Below, one piece after another: positions 1 to 8,350 of a stretch of 38,616 bases of DNA (positions within the stretch are counted from its first letter, which is position 1; each line of letters opens with the position of its first letter). A program made the position numbers and the translations under genes. This DNA is from DATAEE01 sp036258175 (GTDB taxonomy: Bacteria; Acidobacteriota; Vicinamibacteria; Vicinamibacterales; 2-12-FULL-66-21): assembly GCA_036258175.1 (NCBI GenBank), contig DATAEE010000165.1:1-38616 (forward strand), given 5' to 3'. Under the pieces are notes generated by a model. That model had not been told where the DNA came from and ran no database searches. It worked only from the letters and a program-made list of their open reading frames with translations.

Positions 1-138
1 AGCCCGCCGGCAAGAAACGCCAGGAAATCCGCCCACCCGCAGCGCCGGTCCCGGCGGCGGAATCCCGGACGTTGCGGCCGCGGACCGCTCGTCGTCATTC
101 GCAACGAACCGCTCACGACCGGCACGACCGGCGCGTAG
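1..138 (+). other. Possible 3' tail of a rightward gene, perhaps frameshifted
   Basis: No complete gene is present in 1-346. Two rightward frames look weakly coding near the left edge. One (third base of the window as codon position 1) is Pro/Ala-rich up to about base 90. The other ends in PLVVIRNEPLTTGTTGA at a TAG at 136-138, with codons almost all ending in G or C. A gene tail with a frameshift near 60-95, or simply non-coding GC-rich DNA, would both fit. Bases 139-346 show no gene, hairpin or promoter I can support. Confidence 0.2.
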
Positions 139-346
139 TCATTGGAAGCGTCCATGAATCGAATCAATCGTCGCCACTTCCAAATGGAGTGCCAATTGAG
201 AGGAGTCGATCGCAACTGACGGAGTGCGAGGGGTTTGCGCGATGCTCACGTCATTCGAGCGCGGTCACGCACGCGATGAAGCGACGCCGGCGGGTAGCAT
301 CTGCCCGCGGCACGGCTAATGGAATGTTTGGAAGCTTGGGTCGGGC

Positions 347-1756
347 CTACCCAGCGTTCAGCCGCGAGTGCCAGTGTCGCGCGGCATATATAAAGGTGTC
401 GGGATGGTTCGCGTCCTGGCTCCCGGCAACAACGAATCCGCGCACGCGCATGGAGGAGTCCACCACGGGCGCGCCGCTGGCGCCCGGGCTGACGACGGCT
501 CGAATCTGCAGCAGATTCGTAACCCGTCCAATGGGGTCGACGTTCAGCTGAGTATCCGATCCCCTAACGACCGTCCCTGTTGAAAGGCCAACTCGTTCGC
601 CGGCAGCGACGGCCGTGTGTACCGTCTCGCCAGCTCGAAGCGCATCTGTGCTGAGCTGCAGACCGGTGGATTGCAGGTCGGGCGGCACGTCCAGCACCCA
701 CGGTCCAAACGGATGGCTGGAAACAAGGTGCCTCGCCCGCGTTGTGGTGCGGCGGCCCGAAGACATGAGAATCGTGATCGCGTTCGGATCGAACTGGCCG
801 GTATTGCCGGAAAAGCCATCCGTGACGATGACGCGCGGGTTGGCGAGCACGAATCCCGTCATGATCGGAGGGCCGCCAGCAGACGCCGCCAGGCCGACGG
901 AGGCGGCGATCAGGTCGTCCGTCGTGAGCGTCGCCGCGGGCGGCGCCGCACCGCCCCGCATCCGCGGCCGGGTCGGCCGGCTGTCAACGCCCACACCAAG
1001 ACCATCCGCAAGCGCCGGGAACACGCGCTCGAACGTGACCTCAGGTCCTGTTACGGCGCGTAGCGAATTCAACCCGGCTAGCTCCGTCGGCACTGCGGAA
1101 GGCGCGATGAACCAGATCGCGCCGCCGGTCTGCTCGACCAGCGCTCGAATGCGGTCGTCACGCAGACTGCTTCCGACGACGATGAAGTCACGCGTATTGA
1201 GGAACGGGCCCAGCGTGCCGTGGACATCGTCGATGTACTGCTGCATCTCCGCAGGCGTCCACGCCATGAAGCGATGAAACAAATCGCCGTGCAGCTTCAC
1301 CACCTTGACGCGAGGACTCCGCGACGACAGCAGCCACCGCAGCCGATCCGCCCGCAGCACGCCATTAATCAGGAGCAGGTAATCGCGGCGTCTCATCCCT
1401 GCGGCGACAAGGGCATCATCCAGTAGCGGATCGAAATTCGTCGTGAGGACGATGTCGAAGTAGGCTTTCTCGCAGAGTTCAGCCAGCGCGCGGTATCCCG
1501 GGGTGACTTCGAGCGGATCCTGCGTCTGAAGAAACTCGGACAGAAGGCGGTACCGTTCGTTGTCCGTGCGCGCCTCGATGTAGGGCACGAATTCCTCGAA
1601 GCCCGCGACGCCGCAGAATCGATACAGGGCGTCCATCGTCGGCACGCCGGCTCCTGCGGAGGCGCCGGCGCCGAGCAACACCACGGGCGGCGCCTCGCTG
1701 AGGCGGCGTCGATCGGCGAGGTCTTTGATCAGATCCTGCAGGCTTCGCGTGACCAT
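347..1756 (-). CDS. SIR2-family NADase-like domain fused to a trypsin-like (probably inactive) domain
   Basis: 469 aa. Residues about 20-250 form a SIR2-like domain: GAGAS at 29-33 (nucleotide loop), TTNFD with Asn107, KLHGD with His156, and a VVGSSL strand near 193-198. Bacterial SIR2 domains of this type are known NAD+-consuming antiphage effectors. Residues about 290-465 resemble a chymotrypsin/HtrA fold: TGFVL and RVIVTDGF near 300-315, then GASGAP at 425-430 with the serine at 427. The usual TAAH histidine position reads TDGF, and the DLALL aspartate position reads GPWVL, so the triad looks reduced to the serine. No membrane segment or signal peptide is seen. It lies 30 bp behind pilZ and may be cotranscribed with it, although function points elsewhere. 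The SIR2 call is firm; the protease-fold call is moderate; a defence role is inference. Confidence 0.8.
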   Translation of the reverse strand: MVTRSLQDLIKDLADRRRLSEAPPVVLLGAGASAGAGVPTMDALYRFCGVAGFEEFVPYIEARTDNERYRLLSEFLQTQDPLEVTPGYRALAELCEKAYFDIVLTTNFDPLLDDALVAAGMRRRDYLLLINGVLRADRLRWLLSSRSPRVKVVKLHGDLFHRFMAWTPAEMQQYIDDVHGTLGPFLNTRDFIVVGSSLRDDRIRALVEQTGGAIWFIAPSAVPTELAGLNSLRAVTGPEVTFERVFPALADGLGVGVDSRPTRPRMRGGAAPPAATLTTDDLIAASVGLAASAGGPPIMTGFVLANPRVIVTDGFSGNTGQFDPNAITILMSSGRRTTTRARHLVSSHPFGPWVLDVPPDLQSTGLQLSTDALRAGETVHTAVAAGERVGLSTGTVVRGSDTQLNVDPIGRVTNLLQIRAVVSPGASGAPVVDSSMRVRGFVVAGSQDANHPDTFIYAARHWHSRLNAG

Positions 1757-1786
1757 TCCGGCCGGGTGAGCGCAACCTGGAGGATT

Positions 1787-2101
1787 CTATCGCCCCTCCA
1801 CTTCAATCGCCGCATCAAAACTGATCGCGCCGCGGTACCGAATCCCCGTGCGTCCGCAAATCGATGACACGTGACAGCGGACGATCGTGCCCTTGATTGA
1901 GCTGGAGGGTGACGGGCCAACGAGATGAAGAACGACGGCCGCGCCGGGATGAAGCCGCGCCGGACCCTCGACGAGTACCCCGCGCTCGCACAGATTAATC
2001 AGGTTGGCCTCGCGACCCGGTCGCATGCGGACGGCCGTCCAACGAATCGCCTCGACCGGCAACCGGGGCGATCGCCGGCGCTCGACTACTTCTCCATCCA
2101 T
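1787..2101 (-). CDS. PilZ-domain protein
   Basis: 104 aa, a stand-alone PilZ domain, the family that binds cyclic di-GMP. The first ligand motif RRxxR is present as RRSPR at residues 9-13. The second motif, normally (D/N)xSxxG, reads NLCERG at 36-41, with Cys in place of Ser, so binding may be altered. The start overlaps the last codons of the upstream pseudopilin gene by 16 bp, which suggests translational coupling. The neighbours are a pseudopilin and comEA, so a role in controlling pilus or DNA-uptake activity is plausible but inferred. No output domain is attached; it would act through a protein partner in the cytoplasm. Confidence 0.8.
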   Translation of the reverse strand: MDGEVVERRRSPRLPVEAIRWTAVRMRPGREANLINLCERGVLVEGPARLHPGAAVVLHLVGPSPSSSIKGTIVRCHVSSICGRTGIRYRGAISFDAAIEVEGR

Positions 2102-2721
2102 GTCGACGAAGTCCGGTTGAATTGAAACACCCGCGTTCTCCCCGTCGTCCCCAGCACGCGAACCGCGTATTGCGACCGGGTCCGGCCACAGAGGTACAAG
2201 GTCGCCGACGTGGCGGTCCCGCTCGGCGTCAGCGTGAGGATGTCGGACACTCCGGCTCGGACCGGATCACCATCGCTGGCGTCCTCGCCCATCGCGGGAA
2301 CACCTTCGAGAAACCCGAACCGCACGCCGGGAAACGATGTCGCCACACGTTCGACAGGTTCGACGAGTCGGTCGATTCCGCGATCGATGTCAGCGGTTCG
2401 AATGCCGTCCCGATCCCCATCTTCGTACCCGCCGAACACGTACTCGTCCCCGACCCGCTCGAAGCGGAGGCCTATTGTTCGGGATCTTGCCGCAGCCATG
2501 GCCCGCGAAAGGCGGATGCGGGCGGCCAGATAGCGTGCTGCATTCCGCGTCCTCGTTTCCTCGAGCCCTTCGAGCGTCGCGGGAACGGCGATGCCGACGA
2601 GCGTGACCGCTAAGGCGATCACGAACAGGGTTTCGACGATCGTGAAGCCACGAAGGTCCCGAATCGGGACGAACGGCCGGCGGGAGGCGCGATCCCGCCG
2701 GCCGCAGCCGCCGGCGCCCAT
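2086..2721 (-). CDS. GspH/FimT-type pseudopilin
   Basis: 211 aa. A basic leader of about 25 residues ends in the prepilin peptidase site RG/FTIVETL, with Glu five residues after the cut. A hydrophobic helix of about 20 residues follows, then a soluble domain rich in charged and beta-type sequence. This is the layout of minor pseudopilins of type II secretion or type IV pili (GspH/FimT). The start codon overlaps the comEA stop (TGATG), and its end overlaps pilZ, so the three genes form a tight unit. The leader is long for the family; an internal start cannot be excluded, but the overlap supports this one. The rest of the pilus machinery is not in the window. Confidence 0.82.
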   Translation of the reverse strand: MGAGGCGRRDRASRRPFVPIRDLRGFTIVETLFVIALAVTLVGIAVPATLEGLEETRTRNAARYLAARIRLSRAMAAARSRTIGLRFERVGDEYVFGGYEDGDRDGIRTADIDRGIDRLVEPVERVATSFPGVRFGFLEGVPAMGEDASDGDPVRAGVSDILTLTPSGTATSATLYLCGRTRSQYAVRVLGTTGRTRVFQFNRTSSTWMEK

Positions 2722-3062
2722 CAGAGGGGTGCGCCGGTCTTTTCGGCGCGCGCCGCGCCGACCGTCAGGCGATCTTTGATCTTCAGAAAGCTCTTCTCAC
2801 CGATTCCCTGTACGTTCATGAGCTCTTCGACCTTCTTGAACGCCCCATTCTTCTGCCGGTAATCGACGATCCGCTGTGCGGTCTTCGCACCGACGCCGGG
2901 CAGCGACTCCAGTTCCGCCGCGCTCGCGGTATTGATGTTGACTGTCGTCGCTACCGCCACCTTCTTGCCGTTCTTCTCACCCTCCTCCTTCTGCGCGGCC
3001 GACGCGGCGGATGCGAGCGCCAGCGCCGCCAGAAACCCCAGACCGAACATCACTCGATTCAT
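2721..3062 (-). CDS. comEA: ComEA-like helix-hairpin-helix DNA-binding protein
   Basis: 113 aa. I start at the ATG at 3062, which has a GGAGG ribosome site six bases before it and a clear signal peptide (hydrophobic stretch, then ASAAQ near residue 24). The open frame runs further upstream but that part looks non-coding. After a Lys-rich linker come two helix-hairpin-helix motifs: NINTASAAELESLPGVGAKT (42-61) and NVQGIGEKSF (83-92). This is the secreted ComEA family, which binds incoming double-stranded DNA in the periplasm during natural transformation. No ComEC or ComF is in view. It leads the comEA-pseudopilin-pilZ unit. Confidence 0.88.
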   Translation of the reverse strand: MNRVMFGLGFLAALALASAASAAQKEEGEKNGKKVAVATTVNINTASAAELESLPGVGAKTAQRIVDYRQKNGAFKKVEELMNVQGIGEKSFLKIKDRLTVGAARAEKTGAPL

Positions 3063-3381
3063 GCCTGCCTCCTCTGATCGCGGCAGCGTCACGCGCCAGC
3101 CGGGAGGTTGCCGGCTGGCGGTGCGCTGCGCGCGGCTGGCAGGCGGAAGGCAACCCCGCGGCCAGCGGCGCGCCACCGATCCCGACGTCGCATCGCGTTG
3201 ATCACACGACAGTTGGCGAGCGGTGGCGGGTTACGCGCGGGATCGGCGACGGCGGGGCGGCACAGACTGACAACCGACGTAGCCGCTGCGATAGTTACGC
3301 GAACGGGGCTCCTCGGGCGCGAATTCGAGCGCGCCACCAAGCCTTGATTGGCTGATAATCGGCGCGGGCGGTAGGCTCAGC
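3063..3381. other. Intergenic region with a 9-bp-stem hairpin at 3095-3119
   Basis: This 319-bp gap separates the divergent comEA and hydrolase genes. It contains a perfect inverted repeat: GCCAGCCGG at 3095-3103, a 7-base loop, and CCGGCTGGC at 3111-3119. In the comEA transcript this would be a stem about 33 bases before the start codon, a possible leader structure. Around 3120-3180 the stem words recur imperfectly. No small ORF with convincing codon use was found. Confidence 0.4.
3354..3359 (+). promoter_or_regulatory. Candidate -10 element for the hydrolase gene
   Basis: GATAAT matches the sigma70 -10 consensus at five of six positions in an otherwise GC-rich stretch. It lies 22 bases before the ATG at 3382. 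No good -35 is seen at 17 bp, so this is a weak call. Confidence 0.35.
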
Positions 3382-4380
3382 ATGAGAACTCGCCTCTTCA
3401 TCGCAAGTCTTGCCGGAGCGCTCATGACAACGTTCCCTCCAGACTCGCTGAGAGCGCCGCAGCCTGAGCAGAGCGCGGCTCCGCGAGAAAGCCGTATCGC
3501 GGTCGGCGATACGTCACTCTATTCCCGAGAAATCGGGCGTGGCCAATCCGTCATCGTCTTGCATGGCGGCCCGGACTTCGACCACGGCTATCTCTTGCCC
3601 GACTTGGATCGATTCGCCGATGCGTTCAGGCTCATCTACTACGATCAGCGGGGACGTGGGAAATCCGCTGAACGAGTGCAGCCCGAGGACGTAACGCTGA
3701 CATCCGACCTTGATGACCTCGATAAAGTGAGGCAGCACTTCCAGCTGGAATCACCAGCGCTGCTCGGGCACTCCTGGGGCGCGGTCCTTGCCCTTGAGTA
3801 CGCGCTCCGACACCCCACACGCGTCTCTCACTTGATCCTGATGAATCCCGCCCCCGCTTCCGCAAGTGACGTCGCGGTGTTCCGGAAGGCGTACCTGCAG
3901 AAGCTCGGCGCCGACATGGATCGACAGAGGCAGATTGCGGCGAGCGCCGCCTACAAAGAGGGAGACCCCGCGGCCGTCGCCGCGCGCTATCGACTTCACT
4001 TCAAGGCGGCACTGAAGCGAGCCGACGACTACGAGAAGTTGATGGCCACGATGAAGGCGGGGTTCGCCAGCCAGGGCAAAGAGGGCATCTTGAAGGCTCG
4101 AGCCATCGAAGATCGGCTGATGCGTGACACCTGGGAGGTAGATGGATACGATCTATTGCCCCGGCTGCGGAACCTGGCTATTCCGACCTTGGTCATCTCC
4201 GGCGATCACGACTTCATTCCTCCCGAGATCGCCCAACACATCGCGCGTGCGATTCCAAACGCTCGCCTGGTCACGATCAGAAACTGCGGACACTTCGCCT
4301 ATCTCGAATGTGCTTCTGAGGTTCGCAAAGCGTTGGACGACTTCTTTCGGCGGACGAGGACGACCGAACGGCCGTACTAA
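3382..4380 (+). CDS. Secreted alpha/beta hydrolase, proline iminopeptidase-like
   Basis: 332 aa. The N-terminus is a signal-peptide-like segment (hydrophobic residues 5-18). The fold is alpha/beta hydrolase: oxyanion segment HGGPD at 61-65, YYDQRGRGKS at 86-95, nucleophile elbow GHSWG with Ser131, an acid in GDHD (Asp277), and His304 in NCGHF. HGGPD together with DQRGRG is typical of prolyl iminopeptidases (MEROPS S33), which remove N-terminal proline from peptides, but related esterases share these motifs, so the substrate is uncertain. Length is usual for the family. The next gene starts within about 25 bp, suggesting cotranscription. Confidence 0.85.
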   Translation: MRTRLFIASLAGALMTTFPPDSLRAPQPEQSAAPRESRIAVGDTSLYSREIGRGQSVIVLHGGPDFDHGYLLPDLDRFADAFRLIYYDQRGRGKSAERVQPEDVTLTSDLDDLDKVRQHFQLESPALLGHSWGAVLALEYALRHPTRVSHLILMNPAPASASDVAVFRKAYLQKLGADMDRQRQIAASAAYKEGDPAAVAARYRLHFKAALKRADDYEKLMATMKAGFASQGKEGILKARAIEDRLMRDTWEVDGYDLLPRLRNLAIPTLVISGDHDFIPPEIAQHIARAIPNARLVTIRNCGHFAYLECASEVRKALDDFFRRTRTTERPY

Positions 4381-4403
4381 CCTTGGCTACACGGGAGCCA
4401 ACG

Positions 4404-6119
4404 GTGCTGCGTTTGACGCGAACGCCTCTGCCGATCGCGCTCGTGTCCTGGCTTGTCGCCGCCCAGCCGCAGGCGCCGGCCGGCAACGGTGTCGTCTACG
4501 AGATTTTCGTGCGGTCGTTCGCAGACGGCGATGCCGACCCGAAGCGGATTGGCGATCTGAACGGTCTCGCAGCGCGGCTGCCCGACTACCTGAACGACGG
4601 AGACCCAGCGACCGACAGCGACCTCGAGGTGGGCGTGATCTGGCTGATGCCGATCTTCCCGGCGTCGAGCTACCACGGGTACGACGTCACCGACTTCCGC
4701 AACATCAGTACGGACTACGGCACGCTGGACGACTTCAAGGCGCTCATCGCCAAAGCGCACGCCCTGGGAGTTCGCGTCATCGTGGACGCGCCGTTCAATC
4801 ACACCTCCGCCGACCATCCATGGTTCAGGGAAGCGCTCGCGAATCCCGCGTCGCCGAGGCGTGCGTTCTATTTCATCGAGCCGGATGCCGGTCCGCGCGG
4901 TGGGGCCTGGCACGCGGTCACGACGCCCGCCGGGGAGTGGATCAGGTATCTCGGCGTCTTCAGTCCGCGAATGCCTGACCTGAACTTCGACAACCCGGAC
5001 GTGCGGCGCGAGGTAAAAGAGATTGCCGCCTTCTGGCTCGACCTCGGAGTGGATGGCTTCAGGCTCGATGCGGCGAAGCACGTATACGGAGAACGCCTCG
5101 ACCCGCTGGCCGAGATGGACATCCTGCGGAACAACGAGTGGTGGCGGGAGTTCTCGCATTTCGTCTACCGGAAGGCTCCCGCTGCGATCCTCGTCGGCGA
5201 GGTGCTCGGCGATTCCGAGATGCTCCGCCGACACGCATGGGGACTGGACGCGCTGCTCGACGAGCCGTTCATGAACGATGTGCGGACGCAGATCGCGGGC
5301 CCCGCGGCAGGGCTCACAGGCCGTCACCGGCAGTTCGTCGAGCAGGCGCGAGAGCTGAACCGCACGGCGCACGACCCCTCACTGCCCTTCCCCGACCGCC
5401 CGTTCGAGTCGTTCGCGTTCGTGGCGAGCCACGACAGGAACCCGCGTCTCGCGTCGGACATCGAGGAGATGCGGCGGCGCGGCATGTCGTACACCGTGGA
5501 GGAGAGCTACCGGCTGGCGATGTATATGCTGCTCACGATGACTAGCCACCCGGTGCTCTACGCGGGCGACGAAGTGATGCAGCGCGGCTGGAAGTGGAAC
5601 GGCAACCCGCGGGACGACGCGGGCAATCCTGGCGATGGGTCCGGCATCTTCGACGAGACGCTCCGCGAGCCGTTCCCATGGTCCGCTTCGGGCTCCGGGC
5701 CGGGTCAGACTGCGTGGTTCCCGCCGCGGTTCGACTTCGCGAATGACGGCGTGTCGGTCGAGGAGCAGGCACGGCCCGGCGGGATGCTCGATCTCGTTCG
5801 CGCACTAACCAACTTGCGGACGCGGCATGCCGGTTTCGCCGGCGGCGAGATCGGCGCCGTGCTCTCCGATTCAGACGACTGGATAGTCTTCGAGCGGGTC
5901 GGTACGGAGGCACGCTATCTCGTGCTTATCAACCTTCTGTCCGCCGGGCACGACTACCGGTTCCACGACGCGTGGTACGGGCAGTACCGGGGCGCGGACC
6001 TGTTGTTCTGGAGCGACGGCAAGCTGAGAAAGTGGGAGAACACGAGCGGCACCGGCCAGCGGATCGGCGATAGCGTGTTCGTGCCGCCGATAGGCCTGGC
6101 TGTGCTGCGCCGGCGTTAG
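4404..6119 (+). CDS. GH13 alpha-amylase family glycosidase, exported
   Basis: 571 aa from the GTG at 4404. This start has GGGAG six bases ahead and gives a clean signal peptide; a TTG at 4383 in the same frame is an alternative. All four conserved GH13 regions are visible: VIVDAPFNH (region I), GFRLDAAKH with nucleophile Asp222, LVGEVLGD with acid/base Glu266, and FVASHDRNPR (His343/Asp344). The Y-x-I-x-x-x-S-F-A segment near residue 32 begins the (beta/alpha)8 barrel, and a C-terminal beta domain closes the protein. It should hydrolyse or transfer alpha-glucosidic bonds outside the cytoplasm. Subfamily cannot be settled by eye. It follows the hydrolase gene with a gap of about 23 bp. Confidence 0.88.
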   Translation: MLRLTRTPLPIALVSWLVAAQPQAPAGNGVVYEIFVRSFADGDADPKRIGDLNGLAARLPDYLNDGDPATDSDLEVGVIWLMPIFPASSYHGYDVTDFRNISTDYGTLDDFKALIAKAHALGVRVIVDAPFNHTSADHPWFREALANPASPRRAFYFIEPDAGPRGGAWHAVTTPAGEWIRYLGVFSPRMPDLNFDNPDVRREVKEIAAFWLDLGVDGFRLDAAKHVYGERLDPLAEMDILRNNEWWREFSHFVYRKAPAAILVGEVLGDSEMLRRHAWGLDALLDEPFMNDVRTQIAGPAAGLTGRHRQFVEQARELNRTAHDPSLPFPDRPFESFAFVASHDRNPRLASDIEEMRRRGMSYTVEESYRLAMYMLLTMTSHPVLYAGDEVMQRGWKWNGNPRDDAGNPGDGSGIFDETLREPFPWSASGSGPGQTAWFPPRFDFANDGVSVEEQARPGGMLDLVRALTNLRTRHAGFAGGEIGAVLSDSDDWIVFERVGTEARYLVLINLLSAGHDYRFHDAWYGQYRGADLLFWSDGKLRKWENTSGTGQRIGDSVFVPPIGLAVLRRR

Positions 6120-6508
6120 GGAGTGGACCGGATCCCGAAGGTCCCACGCCGCCGGCCAGGTAGCGTCGGCCGCCACCGCGGATTGCGCGCGAGATATGAG
6201 TTCGAATCGAGGCTGAGCAAGCCGAGGAAGCGGACGACGGCGCGCACCTCATCCGAATTGCCGACGAGGAACGGCCAGTCGATCGGTTCGGAGTGCTGGC
6301 GAGCGCCGTGCGAGCGCCACGTGGGGCGCAGTGATTCGACGGCCACAGTTCCAGTCGCTGAGGTTTCCGCAGGACGAAACGGAAACTGCGATCCTTTGGG
6401 GAGCGTTGGGGAGACATGCCACCGGAACGACCCTCGCGGTCACGAGTCAAGCTCTTCTATGATAAGCATTTACCTGCTGAGGGCTGGTATGCGTGAAGAC
6501 GCTGTTCG
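6120..6508. other. Intergenic region with an inverted repeat and a possible leftward gene remnant
   Basis: 389 bp lie between the GH13 gene and the next gene. An inverted repeat GTTTCCG (6363-6369) / CGGAAAC (6380-6386) could form a hairpin. On the minus strand a frame from about 6346 to 6116 has coding-like third positions and contains the stretch EVRAVVRFLGLLSLDSNSY. A second leftward frame from 6450 reads SFRFVLRKPQRLELW, so the area may hold a decayed, frameshifted gene. I do not recognise the family. A TATGAT word at 6458-6463 could be a -10 for the gene at 6509, but no -35 is seen. Confidence 0.3.
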
Positions 6509-7387
6509 ATGAAGGCGACATCCGTTATCTGGCTCGCGATCGCGGTGGTGCCGGCGATGATCATGCGGGTCCAGTCCGACCCGCATCGGGCGCCGACGCT
6601 CGAGGACGTTCTCATCCGCGCCGCGGAATACGTCCTGCGCTTCGAACGCGTGATCCCTTCGGTCGTCGCAGAGGAGCACTACCGTCAGAGGCTCCTTTTC
6701 ATCCAACCGCCGGCGCCCGGAAGCCGCGGATCGCGGCCGGCGGACGACGCGCAGCGCACCGAGCTGAAGTCGGATTTCCTGATGGTTCGTTCGCAGGACA
6801 CCGACATGTGGATCCCGTTTCGGGACGTATTCGAGGTCGATGGCAAACCGGTCCGCGCGCGCGAAGAACGCCTGACCAAGCTTCTCATGGACGCGTCCGG
6901 CTCGTCGCACGATCGCGCATGGCGCCTGACGGAAGAGGGCGCGCGCTATAACATCGGGCCGGTGCAACGCACGGTGAACGTGCCGACCCAGGCGCTGCAG
7001 TTTCTCTTGCCGTCCAATCAACCGAAGTCGGTGTTCCGCCGCGCGGGCGTCGACCGCGTCGGCCACGTGCCGGTGTGGGAAGTGCGTTTCGAGGAGATCG
7101 GTCTTCCGACCCTGATCCGCACGACTGGCGGCGCCAGCCTTCCGGCGACCGGGACGTTCTGGATCGATCCGACCACTGGCGCCGTCCTGCGCTCGATGAT
7201 TCGGACGAAACAACCATCGTTTCGATCCGAGATCGTCGTCACCTTCGAGACCCACGATGCCGTGAACGTGCGACTGCCGGCCGAATTGAAGGAGAAGTAC
7301 GAGGGGAACGGCTACGAGCTCGACGGCACCGCCACGTACTCGCGTTTCAGGAAGTTCCGCGTGACGACGGACGAGGTCGTCAAGTAG
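6509..7387 (+). CDS. Conserved secreted protein of unknown function
   Basis: 292 aa. The first 23 residues form a signal peptide (hydrophobic core SVIWLAIAVVPAM). The rest is soluble and probably beta-rich, with a segment FWIDPTTGAVLRS near 220 that resembles beta repeats in exported lipoprotein-like folds. No catalytic motif is recognised. Proteins of this look are frequent in Acidobacteria, in my recollection, without assigned function. Its end overlaps the end of the opposing epimerase gene by eight bases (convergent). The start ATG has no strong ribosome site. Confidence 0.7.
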   Translation: MKATSVIWLAIAVVPAMIMRVQSDPHRAPTLEDVLIRAAEYVLRFERVIPSVVAEEHYRQRLLFIQPPAPGSRGSRPADDAQRTELKSDFLMVRSQDTDMWIPFRDVFEVDGKPVRAREERLTKLLMDASGSSHDRAWRLTEEGARYNIGPVQRTVNVPTQALQFLLPSNQPKSVFRRAGVDRVGHVPVWEVRFEEIGLPTLIRTTGGASLPATGTFWIDPTTGAVLRSMIRTKQPSFRSEIVVTFETHDAVNVRLPAELKEKYEGNGYELDGTATYSRFRKFRVTTDEVVK

Positions 7388-8321
7388 TCGAGAGCGAAGC
7401 GCGATACCACTCGAGAGTCCGCTTGAGGCCTTCCTCCAGCATGACCGTCGGCGTGTATCCCAGCAGCTCCCGCGCTTTCGTAATGTCCGCCTGCGAGTCG
7501 CGCACATCGCCCGCGCGCTCGGGGCCGTAGATCGGCTCGACCGACGATCCGGTCAGCGCGCGCACGGTCTGAAAAAGCTTGTTCAACGAAATCCGTCCGC
7601 CGGTCGCGACGTTGATCACCTCTCCGCTTGCCTTGGGCGCCTCGCACGCGCGGAGCACACCGTCGACGACGTTGGCGACGTAGGTGAAGTCACGGGTCTG
7701 CTCGCCGTCGCCGTAGATCGTCGGTTGGCGTCCTTCGGCCAGGGCGGAAATGAAAAGGGAGATCACACCGGAGTACGGTGACGAAGGATCCTGCCGCGGG
7801 CCGAAGACGTTGAAGTATCGAATCGTTACGGTCTCGAGCCCGTAAAGATTCGTGAACAGCTGCATGTACTGCTCGCCGACGAGTTTCTGCAGCGCATAAG
7901 GCGACAGAGGACCGGTCGGCATCTTCTCGTGTTTCGGCAGCGTCTCGGTATTTCCGTAAGCGGATGACGAGCCGGCGTAGACCACGCGCTTCACGCCGGC
8001 GTCGCGCGTGGCCACCAGGATGTTGAGCGTCGCATCGATGTTGGCGCGGTTCGACGTGATCGGGTCCTTCACCGATCGCGGGACCGAAGGGATCGCGGCC
8101 TGGTGGAGGACGAACGCGCAGCCCTCGACCGCGCGCTTCGCGACGGACAGATCGGCGAGGTCTCCCTCGATGAACTCCACGCCCCTCAGGTGATCGAGAT
8201 TGCGGCGCTTACCCGTGATCAGGCTGTCCACGACGCGGACTGACGCGCCGCGGCGGGTCAGTTCTTCTGCGAGATGCGATCCGATGAAGCCGGCGCCGCC
8301 GGTGACGAGATAGCGAGTCAT
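7380..8321 (-). CDS. NAD-dependent sugar epimerase (UDP-glucose 4-epimerase-like, extended SDR)
   Basis: 313 aa. I use the ATG at 8321, preceded by AGGA; the open frame continues upstream but only from there does the protein match the family. TGGAGFIG near residues 7-14 binds NAD. Further motifs are the SSSAYG strand, the YALQK catalytic Tyr/Lys pair, and RYFNVFGPRQDP, as in GalE/WbpP-type UDP-hexose 4-epimerases. The reaction is probably C4 epimerisation of a UDP-sugar for surface glycans in the cytoplasm. It is 29 bp behind an amidohydrolase gene on the same strand. The substrate cannot be fixed from sequence alone. Confidence 0.87.
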   Translation of the reverse strand: MTRYLVTGGAGFIGSHLAEELTRRGASVRVVDSLITGKRRNLDHLRGVEFIEGDLADLSVAKRAVEGCAFVLHQAAIPSVPRSVKDPITSNRANIDATLNILVATRDAGVKRVVYAGSSSAYGNTETLPKHEKMPTGPLSPYALQKLVGEQYMQLFTNLYGLETVTIRYFNVFGPRQDPSSPYSGVISLFISALAEGRQPTIYGDGEQTRDFTYVANVVDGVLRACEAPKASGEVINVATGGRISLNKLFQTVRALTGSSVEPIYGPERAGDVRDSQADITKARELLGYTPTVMLEEGLKRTLEWYRASLSTT

Positions 8322-8350
8322 GTTTTTCCTGGCCACAATACAAGGCCGGG

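Noticed and set aside
72..551. Rightward open frame of 159 codons at the left edge
   Set aside because: It runs opposite to the 3' end of the SIR2 fusion gene, has no family-like motif, and its composition is that of a mirror frame. Only the first 138 bases were kept as a weak partial call.
1..3062. Full defence island around the SIR2 fusion gene
   Set aside because: The neighbours are pilus/competence genes; no nuclease, methylase, toxin-antitoxin or mobile gene is visible, so only the single gene is proposed.
6190..6220. TTCGAATC word suggestive of a tRNA T-arm
   Set aside because: No acceptor stem, D-arm or anticodon arm can be built around it.
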